Below are positions 57,330 through 64,000 of a DNA stretch of 64,000 bases, one piece after another. The stretch is taken from contig NZ_CP009556.1 in NCBI RefSeq assembly GCF_000959365.1, positions 372,001 through 436,000 on the forward strand. The letters are read 5' to 3'. The notes under the pieces were generated by a model. That model saw only the letters and a program-made list of their open reading frames with translations. It did not search any database and was not told the DNA's origin. Origin of the DNA: Burkholderia oklahomensis C6786. GTDB lineage: Bacteria > Pseudomonadota > Gammaproteobacteria > Burkholderiales > Burkholderiaceae. Position numbers and translations under genes: made by a program. Each line of letters begins with the position of its first letter. Position 1 is the first letter of the stretch.

Positions 57330-57841
57330 CGATGAGAGTCCGGTTGGGGGCGGCGCCGCGCTGGTTCGGCATCTTCGTCGCGGTCCGCATCGGGTTGACG
57401 TTCGAGCGCGTCGGCCGCGCGCTCCGTTCTTTTACGGCGCAATCGTATGAAGTATAGAAACTATCGCGAGCGCTGCGGGAGACCTTCATGCGCGCGGGGA
57501 AAGCATGATGCGCCTCGCGCGGCGCGGCGGCCGGCATGTCGCTTGCGCGGAGATCGGCGACGCCCGGGCCGCGATCGCGACAGCCCGGGCAGCCGCAACC
57601 GCAGCGGCGTCGACCACAACCGGCATCGTCACGGCGCATGCCGTTCTCGGCGGCCGCGGGAATCGCCGTCGGCAAGGCGGTTGCGTCGACCTCGTCATCC
57701 GTTCGTTTCCGTCGCGCTCATCGACTTCTTTGACCGCTTCGACCTCGCCGACCCGGCCGGTTCCGTCGACGGCACAAGGCGGCGGCGGACGCGCGCGACA
57801 CGCCGCGCCGTCCGTCGCGCATCGCGAATCGCCCGCTCGGA
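57330..57841. other. intergenic, thioredoxin-fold gene promoter region
   Basis: 512 bp between the porin stop and the thioredoxin-fold start. An AT-rich patch around 57440-57470 (with TATAGAAACTAT) may be part of a promoter. No gene recognised. Confidence 0.4.
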
Positions 57842-59014
57842 TCAGAACTTGTGCCGAATCCCGACGATCGCGAGCTCCTGCGAATCGGTGCCCGAGTTCG
57901 CGCCATACGAGCCGACCGACGCCTGCGCGTCGATCACCGAGCCGTTCGCGCCGAGCGTGCGGCCGCTCGCCTTCTGGTAGCCGAACAGCGCGTACAGGTC
58001 GGTGCGCTTCGACAGCGCGTAGCCGGCGCCGAGATTCACCTGGTGATAGTGCGCGGAAGCCGGCCCCGTCAGCGACGTGTAGTTGTAGCCCAGGCCCGCG
58101 CGCAGCGCCGGCGAGAATTGGTAGTTGAAGAACGCGGAGCCGCTGTTGAACTTCGCGGTCTCGTTGAACGTCGACAGCGAATCGCGGCCGTATTGCGTGT
58201 TCGAGTATGCGAGACCGAACGTCGCCGAGCCGAGCACGTACTGGCCGCCCACGCGCACGATCTGAATCGACTTCGCGCTCGCGAAGCCCTGGTTGATCAC
58301 CGTGTTGAACAGCGTATCCGAGCTGCTCGTCCACGTGCGCACGCCGTTCGCCGCGGTCGCGCCGCCGTCCGCATACAGATAGCCCGCGCCGAGCGACAGC
58401 GGCCCGTTCGCGTAGCTCGCCGCGAAGCTGTACGTGCGGCCGCTGCCCGTCGCGCCCGCGACGCCGCCGAAACCGTACAGCGCTTCGAACTGGAAGCCCG
58501 ACAGCACCGGGCTCGTGTACTTCACCGAGTTGCTGACGCGCAGGCTGTTGTCGTAGTTGTCGAGATCGCCCGGCGTCGCGAACACGCCGCCGAAGTAATT
58601 GTCCTCGGTGAGCCCCTGCACGAGATCGACGACCGGATCGTATTGGCGGCCGAGCGTCACGGTGCCCCACGTGTTGCTCGCGAGTCCGACGACCGCCTTC
58701 CGGCCGAACTCGCGATTGCCGTTCTGCACGCCGGTGCCGAGATTGAAGCCGTTTTCGAGCTGGAACAGCGCCGTGAGGCCGCCGCCCAGGTCCTCGGCGC
58801 CCTTCAGGCCCCAGCGGCTGCCCGACAGATTGCCGCTGCTGAATTTCACGAGGGACGACTGATTGCGGCCGTCGGTTCCCTGAACGTTGTGCACGTATGC
58901 GATGCCCGCATCGACGATCCCGTACAGCGTGACGCTGCTTTGCGCGTGAGCGCCGGCGGACAGCAGGAGGCCGGCCGGCACGGCGAGTGCCGCAAGATGC
59001 TTCGCTTGCTTCAT
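57842..59014 (-). CDS. outer-membrane trimeric porin (Burkholderia/Neisseria type)
   Basis: 390 residues from ATG 59014 with GAGGA upstream. A signal peptide 'AALAVPAGLLLSAGAHAQ' is followed by the family start 'SSVTLYGIVDAGIAYVHNVQ'. There is a repetitive beta-strand pattern throughout ('GSRWGLKGAEDLGGGLTALF', 'NTWGTVTLGRQYDPVVDLV'), and the protein ends in F after 'ELAIVGIRHK', the Phe needed for outer-membrane insertion. A general diffusion channel for small solutes. Confidence 0.95.
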   Translation of the reverse strand: MKQAKHLAALAVPAGLLLSAGAHAQSSVTLYGIVDAGIAYVHNVQGTDGRNQSSLVKFSSGNLSGSRWGLKGAEDLGGGLTALFQLENGFNLGTGVQNGNREFGRKAVVGLASNTWGTVTLGRQYDPVVDLVQGLTEDNYFGGVFATPGDLDNYDNSLRVSNSVKYTSPVLSGFQFEALYGFGGVAGATGSGRTYSFAASYANGPLSLGAGYLYADGGATAANGVRTWTSSSDTLFNTVINQGFASAKSIQIVRVGGQYVLGSATFGLAYSNTQYGRDSLSTFNETAKFNSGSAFFNYQFSPALRAGLGYNYTSLTGPASAHYHQVNLGAGYALSKRTDLYALFGYQKASGRTLGANGSVIDAQASVGSYGANSGTDSQELAIVGIRHKF

Positions 59015-60168
59015 GTGGTGGTGTTCCTCGTGGTCGACTTGTTGTTGGAATCGCTGAACGATACGGACAGGACGACGAATCGAAAACCAATTAATTCTGC
59101 GATGTTTATGATGTGCGCCGGATCGCGCATGAACGAACGCATACGCGACAATGTCCATTGCCGACGCGCCCGCCCGATTCGCCTCGCGTGATGCGCCGGG
59201 CGCCGGAACGATCGCGCGCTCGGCGAAGCGCGGCCCGCTCGATCAGAGCGTCGACCGATCGGTCGTGCGGCCGGATCGGACACGCCAACGTCGTCGATCC
59301 CGGTGAAGCCAATCGGCTCGACGCTCGGCCGCAACGCGTTCATGCAAATACGGCCGATACGATACGTCGAGCGCCTTCGCGCCGCACACGTCGCGAGCGC
59401 TTGCGACGACGTACGCGCTGCAGCGCGCCGGCCGAATGCGAAACGCAATCGACGTGCCTGACGGATGCCGAGAAGACCGACCGGCAGCCAAGACGTCGCC
59501 ATTCACGCGACGATCGTGTTCTTGCGGCTCGCCGTCCGATGACGACGCCGAAATCGCTTTTACACAAGCCCTCCACACCGATCGGAGCTGCGGCAACGTG
59601 GCCTTGAAATGCGGAGAACGGAGGAATCGGCCCCGGATTTGACGCGCAGCCGAAGAAGTCAATTAATGCCTGCATAGCGCATCAATCAGAAAGCCATGCG
59701 GCGAAGCCGTTTTCATGACGGATTATCATAAAAAGTCTGACTCAGGCATCCTAGATGAAGCCGCTTAAATCTTCGCCACCGCACCCCGCTCAGCCTTGTT
59801 CATCAAGGCACACGACGAAGCGTTAATTACTTTATTCTCTAATTAATATTGGCTCTACTTTTTTCTTTGACACAACAAAATCACACTTTTATTACATCTC
59901 CCTTAAAAATTCGTTAGACAGTCCCAAGAATCCTATGGTTAAATTCAACCGACTCGCAGGGTGCTGACCTGTCCGATTGAATTTATCCGGATCACGCCAT
60001 TCAAGCGAATAACCCATATAACAATAAATTCCAGCAAAAATGCCTCCAACATTCCTTCGAAAATAACAATAAATTCCAAGGTGTCAGATGTGATGCGGGA
60101 AAGCATCCTGCGGCAGGCGGATTTGCAATGTCCGCTCATTTGATTGGGACTTCGATGGGTACTTAGCA
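59015..60168. other. long intergenic region, AT-rich on its right side
   Basis: 1,154 bp between the divergent porin and the dioxygenase-NRPS unit. Left part GC-rich with no gene; 59700-60168 is markedly AT-rich, with no recognised gene, and holds a 16-bp direct repeat (60018-60033, 60063-60078). Short frames there encode low-complexity peptides and are not called. Confidence 0.6.
60018..60078. promoter_or_regulatory. 16-bp direct repeat upstream of dioxygenase-NRPS operon
   Basis: ATAACAATAAATTCCA occurs at 60018-60033 and 60063-60078, 45 bp apart start to start, 90-150 bp before the operon. Tandem identical sites just upstream of a lone biosynthetic operon in AT-rich DNA suggest paired binding sites for an activator or silencer. 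Confidence 0.55.
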
Positions 60169-61026
60169 ATGCTAATCGACGAACGAAATCCACCGGAAAC
60201 AGCTGATTCTACACATGGCAGCATTCGAGGGAAGTTGCAAAAGCGAGGCTGGGCGAGATTCGACGCCGCCGATCTCGACTATATCGAAGCGGAATCGCGC
60301 TGCGTGGCGCGGCTCAGTCGATACGCCGATCAACTGCCCGTCGATCGCTACGGCGGAGCGGGACGGCACCGCAGTTACGCCGAGGGCATTCTCATGCCGG
60401 GCACCGGTCGCCTCGACTGGAAGCCGGGCTTCGTCGGAGCCGACGGTGCGATCGAGCTCGAATATCGCCAGGAAGCCGGCTTCCAGCCCGAGTACGGCGG
60501 CGTACACCGCCGCTTCCTTCGAACGAGCGACAGCATTCTCGCGCTGCCGCTGATCCGCCGGCTCATCCGATTCGACCTCGCGCTCACGCCGTTGAGCGAG
60601 ATCGACGAACCGCTCCTGTGCGGCCTGCACGTGCTCCGGATGCGGGCCCTGCCGGGCATCACGTCGAGAATCACGCCGGACTGCCTGCATCAGGACGGCC
60701 AGCCATTCACCGCCGTACACCTGATCGACCGCACGGCTGCGATCGGCGGCGTCAACTACATCGCACCGCCGCAATACGCGGGCCGCCAGGTGGACGACGT
60801 GCCGGACGATCAGGTCCATGCGTTTTCGCTACACGCGCCGCTCGAGAGCTACATCATCGACGACGAAGCCGTCAGCCATCACGTGACGTCGATCTCGTGC
60901 GCGCCCGGCGCGCCATGCGGAATCCGCACCGTCATTCTCATCGACTTCACGCCGCTCAGCGCCGTCGTCCGCGCGTCGTCGGACACCGCCCATCCGATGC
61001 CCAATCTGGAGCCCGTTCGTGACTAA
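60169..61026 (+). CDS. 2-oxoglutarate/Fe(II) dioxygenase, amino-acid hydroxylase type
   Basis: 285 residues from ATG 60169 (ribosome site weak). Matches the 2OG-Fe dioxygenase family that hydroxylates free amino acids: 'GWARFDAADLDYIE', 'RHRSYAEGIL', the iron site H174-x-D176 in 'DCLHQDGQPFTAVHLI', distal His H237 or H238 in 'DDEAVSHHVTSI' and 2OG-binding R253 in 'GIRTVILIDF'. Its last codons overlap the NRPS start by 8 bp, so it probably makes a hydroxylated amino-acid building block for the peptide or modifies a carrier-bound one. Confidence 0.88.
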   Translation: MLIDERNPPETADSTHGSIRGKLQKRGWARFDAADLDYIEAESRCVARLSRYADQLPVDRYGGAGRHRSYAEGILMPGTGRLDWKPGFVGADGAIELEYRQEAGFQPEYGGVHRRFLRTSDSILALPLIRRLIRFDLALTPLSEIDEPLLCGLHVLRMRALPGITSRITPDCLHQDGQPFTAVHLIDRTAAIGGVNYIAPPQYAGRQVDDVPDDQVHAFSLHAPLESYIIDDEAVSHHVTSISCAPGAPCGIRTVILIDFTPLSAVVRASSDTAHPMPNLEPVRD

Positions 61027-64000
61027 TCGCTCAACCCGATTGCAATCCCTCGAAAACGTCGAGCGCACCGCCGCAATTTCCGAACACGGCGCCTTCACGC
61101 TCGCCCCCACGGCGGCGCAGCGGCGTCTGTGGTTCGTGACGAACGGCGACGTTCGCTCGGCGACATACAACATCGCGGCATCGTTTCGAATCCGAGGCCC
61201 TCTGGACGAAGACGCGCTCGGCAGCGCGTTCGTCTTCATCGCAAACCGGCATCCGATTCTCGCTTCCCGTTTCCGCACAGTGGACGGCGAACTCGTCATC
61301 GAAGCGCGTCCCGCGAGCGCCCTGCTTCAATCGGCCGATCTGAGCGAACTCGCTCCCGATGCGCAATCGGCCGCCGTCCGGCGGCACGAGCGCGAGCTGG
61401 CCGCGCACATCTTCGACCTCGAGCGCGAAGCGCCGCTGCGCGCGACGCTGCTGCGCACCGGCGACGATCGCCACGTCCTGATCGTCAACATCCATCACAT
61501 GGCGAGCGATGCGTGGTCGCTGGATCTCTTCTACCGTGAACTCGGCGATGCGTATCGCGCATTGCGCGACGGCCGCGAGCCGGCGCTCGCCGCGGTGCGA
61601 TATCCGACCGCCGCCGACGCAGCCGAATCCCCCGTCGACGCGGAATCCAGGGACGACGGACGCAAATACTGGCAGCGTCAGCTGGAAGGCATTCCGAACC
61701 TGCACAAGCTGCCGACCGACCGGCCGCGCCCGCCGCAGCAACGCGGCGCGGGCGCCGTCTCGAGGCATGCGTTCGATCCCGCGATCGCCGCAGGCATCGC
61801 CCGCCTCTGCCGCACGGCCGGCGTCACGCCGTACACGGTCGGCATCGCGGCATTCGCCGCGCTGCTCCACCGGTATTCGAGCGAAACCGACATCGTCATC
61901 GGCAGTCCGTTTGCGAATCGAGCGACCGAGGAACAGCAGCGGCAGATCGGCTTCTTCATCAACCTGGTGCCGCTGCGCTTCGACTTCAGCGGCGCGCCGA
62001 GCTTCCTCGAGCTGCTGGCGCAAACGCAAACCACGACGCTCGATGCGTTCGAGCACATCGGCTTGTCGTTCGACGAGATCGTCGACGTCGTGCAGCCGCC
62101 GCGTTCGCTGAGCCACGCGCCGGTCTTTCAGGTCATGTTCGACTATCTGAAAGGCTCGTCGCATGCGCTGTCGCTTGCGGGGACCGACGTCGACGGCGCG
62201 CTGATCCACAACGGCACGACGAAATACGATCTGACGCTTTCGCTCGAGGAAATCGACGATGAGTGGATCGGCTTCCTCGAATACGACACGGACCTGTACA
62301 ACGCGTCGACGATCGCGCGACTCGCCGGCCACCTCGACCAATTGCTGCGCTCCGTGCTCGATGCGCCGAACGAGCCGGTGACGAACGGCTCGCTGCTGAG
62401 CGCCGACGAGCTCGCCGACGTCCTGCGGCTCGCCAAGCCCGGCGAACCGCTCGTGTCCGACGGCTTCTCGCCGATTCCTCGGCGCATTCGCGAGGCCGCG
62501 CGGCGCACGCCGGACGCCGAGGCCGTCGTCTATCGCGATACGCGGCTCACGTACGCCGAGCTCGACCGGCTATCCGATCGCATCGCGGCGCGGCTGCGCG
62601 CGCGCGGCGTGACGCCGGGCAGCCGCGTCGCATGCTTCATTTCGTACTCGCACCACATCCCGGTCGCGTTCGTCGCGGTCCTGAAAGCCGGGGGCGTCTA
62701 TCTTCCGATCGGACCGAACGATCCGCGCTTTCGCGACAAGATCGACGACGCGCAGCCACGCGCGATCGTCACCACGGAGCACGATCGCGCGCGGCTCGAC
62801 GACGACCTCGGCGCTCTCGCGCTCGCCGTCGACGACGATGCCGGCGAGGCGCCGGCCGCGCCGCCGTTCGAGATTCCGGCCTTGCTGGAAGACGATCCCG
62901 CCTATGTAATCTATACGTCGGGTTCCACCGGAAAACCGAAGGGCGTCGAAGTCTCGCACGGAAACCTGAACCTGTCGTATCACGCGTGGCGTCAAGCCTA
63001 CCGCTTCGACCAGCCCGGCCATCCGGTGGCGCTGCAGCTCGCGGGCCCGACGTTCGATCTATGCATCGGCGACCTGAGCCGAACGCTCGGCTCGGGCGGC
63101 AAGCTCATCATGTGCCCGCGCGACTGGCTGCTCGACGCATCGAAAGTGCATGCGCTGATCGAGCGCGAGCGCGTCACGTTCGGCGATTTTCCGCCTGTCG
63201 TGCTGCGCGAGCTGATCCGCTACTGTCACGATCGCGACGTGCGTCTCGACGGTTTCGCTGCGCTCGTCTGCGGCGCGGACGTGTGGTTCGGACACGAGTT
63301 GCAGGCGGCGCAGGCGCTATGCGCGCCGCATGCGCGCGTGCTGGGCTCGTACGGCGTGACCGAAGCGACGATCGACAGCTCCGTGTTCGATCCGGCCGAG
63401 CACGATCTGGCGCCCGGCAGCGTCGTGCCGATCGGCCGGCCGCTGGCGAGCTGCGAGCTCTACGTCGCCGATTCGCGGCTGCAGCTCACGCCGATCGGCG
63501 TGCCGGGCGAATTGCTGATCGCCGGCCCCACCGTGTCGCAGCGCTATCTGAACAACCCCGAGCTCACGCGCGAGAAGTTCATATCCGGCGCATTTGACGC
63601 ACGCGGCTGTCTCGTGCAGACGCCCGGCGAGACGCGCTTCTATCGCACGGGCGACGTGTGCCGGATGCTGGAGGACGGCACGATCGAATTTCTCGGGCGG
63701 CGCGATCATCAAGTCAAGATTCGCGGGTTCCGTGTCGAGCTCGGCGAGATCGAAAGCACGCTGGCGGCGCATCCGGACGTACGCCAATGCGCGCTCACGA
63801 CGAAGAACGAGCATGTCGACGACGCCATGCTCGTCGCGTACGTCGTCACCGACGCGCCGACCGCCGCGCTCTATCGTTTTCTCCGCGAACGCCTGCCGGC
63901 CCATATGCTGCCGACCGCGATCGAGCGGCTGCCGGAATTGCCGCTGACGGCAAGCGGCAAGATCGACCGCAAGCGACTGCAGGCACTGGAAGTGTCGCCG
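61019..64000 (+). CDS. non-ribosomal peptide synthetase, C-A domains (3' end outside window)
   Basis: 994 codons, open to the edge. GTG 61019 has GGAG nine bases before it and overlaps the dioxygenase stop. The condensation domain (about 25-460) has 'NIHHMASDAWS' (H-H-x-x-x-D, final Gly replaced by Ala) and 'IVIGSPFANR'. The adenylation domain (about 490-990) has A3 'YTSGSTGKPKGVEVSH', A4 'FDLCIGD', A5 'SYGVTEATI', A7 'YRTGDV', A8 'GRRDHQVKIRGFRVELGEIE' and A10 'GKIDRKRL'. A starting C domain suggests an acyl- or upstream-primed chain. Pocket residues begin D-L-x-x-G; I do not assign a substrate. Confidence 0.93.
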   Translation, partial: MTNRSTRLQSLENVERTAAISEHGAFTLAPTAAQRRLWFVTNGDVRSATYNIAASFRIRGPLDEDALGSAFVFIANRHPILASRFRTVDGELVIEARPASALLQSADLSELAPDAQSAAVRRHERELAAHIFDLEREAPLRATLLRTGDDRHVLIVNIHHMASDAWSLDLFYRELGDAYRALRDGREPALAAVRYPTAADAAESPVDAESRDDGRKYWQRQLEGIPNLHKLPTDRPRPPQQRGAGAVSRHAFDPAIAAGIARLCRTAGVTPYTVGIAAFAALLHRYSSETDIVIGSPFANRATEEQQRQIGFFINLVPLRFDFSGAPSFLELLAQTQTTTLDAFEHIGLSFDEIVDVVQPPRSLSHAPVFQVMFDYLKGSSHALSLAGTDVDGALIHNGTTKYDLTLSLEEIDDEWIGFLEYDTDLYNASTIARLAGHLDQLLRSVLDAPNEPVTNGSLLSADELADVLRLAKPGEPLVSDGFSPIPRRIREAARRTPDAEAVVYRDTRLTYAELDRLSDRIAARLRARGVTPGSRVACFISYSHHIPVAFVAVLKAGGVYLPIGPNDPRFRDKIDDAQPRAIVTTEHDRARLDDDLGALALAVDDDAGEAPAAPPFEIPALLEDDPAYVIYTSGSTGKPKGVEVSHGNLNLSYHAWRQAYRFDQPGHPVALQLAGPTFDLCIGDLSRTLGSGGKLIMCPRDWLLDASKVHALIERERVTFGDFPPVVLRELIRYCHDRDVRLDGFAALVCGADVWFGHELQAAQALCAPHARVLGSYGVTEATIDSSVFDPAEHDLAPGSVVPIGRPLASCELYVADSRLQLTPIGVPGELLIAGPTVSQRYLNNPELTREKFISGAFDARGCLVQTPGETRFYRTGDVCRMLEDGTIEFLGRRDHQVKIRGFRVELGEIESTLAAHPDVRQCALTTKNEHVDDAMLVAYVVTDAPTAALYRFLRERLPAHMLPTAIERLPELPLTASGKIDRKRLQALEVSP

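Noticed and set aside
59961..60143. 60-codon GTG-started frame, and an 82-codon minus frame, in the AT-rich region before the dioxygenase
   Set aside because: Low-complexity composition from AT-rich DNA, no ribosome site, and the repeated peptide simply reflects the 16-bp direct repeat.

Overview
The window is GC-rich DNA with the codon use and gene content of a Burkholderia chromosome, most likely a secondary chromosome of the B. pseudomallei/thailandensis group. The placement rests on gene families (an intracellular PHB depolymerase, a trimeric porin with an Ala-Gln-Ser signal cleavage site, a complete branched-chain 2-oxoacid dehydrogenase operon, a non-ribosomal peptide synthetase, a type III secretion chaperone). 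No rRNA, tRNA, CRISPR array or complete insertion sequence was seen.

Layout. 0-5.4 kb: signalling. A membrane PAS histidine kinase (cut by the left edge), an NtrC-type response regulator, a divergent receiver-less sigma-54 activator and a GNAT acetyltransferase. 5.7-12 kb: a minus-strand set with a 3-hydroxyisobutyrate-dehydrogenase-like enzyme, an NtaA-type flavin monooxygenase, a Sfp-type phosphopantetheinyl transferase, an MFS transporter and a flavin reductase. 12.3-19.2 kb: a LuxR-type regulator and the bkd operon (E1 alpha, E1 beta, E2, E3). 19.8-29.8 kb: a lipid or sterol-like oxidation neighbourhood with a DUF6670 protein, a small membrane protein, two START-like (SRPBCC) proteins (one fused to a sterol-desaturase-type di-iron hydroxylase), a LysR regulator with its probable operator, a DUF2834 protein, a cholesterol-oxidase-like GMC enzyme and an FAD-oxidoreductase/patatin fusion.

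29.9-43.9 kb is the most striking region. Seven FNR/ANR-type palindromes (TTGAY-N4-RTCAA) sit before a DksA-like protein, a PHB depolymerase plus class II (B12-dependent) ribonucleotide reductase, an APH/P-loop kinase fusion, an Acg-type nitroreductase plus SulP transporter, a CBS-domain protein, a SagB-type nitroreductase and an Hsp20. At most of them a -10-like hexamer begins 28.5 bp from the box centre, the layout of class II FNR promoters. The gene set closely parallels the mycobacterial DosR dormancy regulon, and the low-oxygen-activated locus described in B. cenocepacia as I recall it. The cluster is interrupted at 36.3-38.3 kb by an AT-rich insert encoding a colicin M-like toxin and a small membrane-anchored protein built like its immunity protein.

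44.4-49.1 kb: a cytoplasm-facing molybdoenzyme complex resembling SoeABC sulfite dehydrogenase. 49.9-52.2 kb: a translationally coupled trio of polysaccharide deacetylase, a 38-residue duplicated signal peptide and a glycoside-hydrolase-like protein. 52.3-59 kb: a class A penicillin-binding protein, an orphan type III secretion chaperone, an exported thioredoxin-fold protein and a porin. 60.2-64 kb: after about 450 bp of AT-rich DNA, a 2-oxoglutarate dioxygenase overlaps an NRPS gene (C-A so far) that runs off the right edge.
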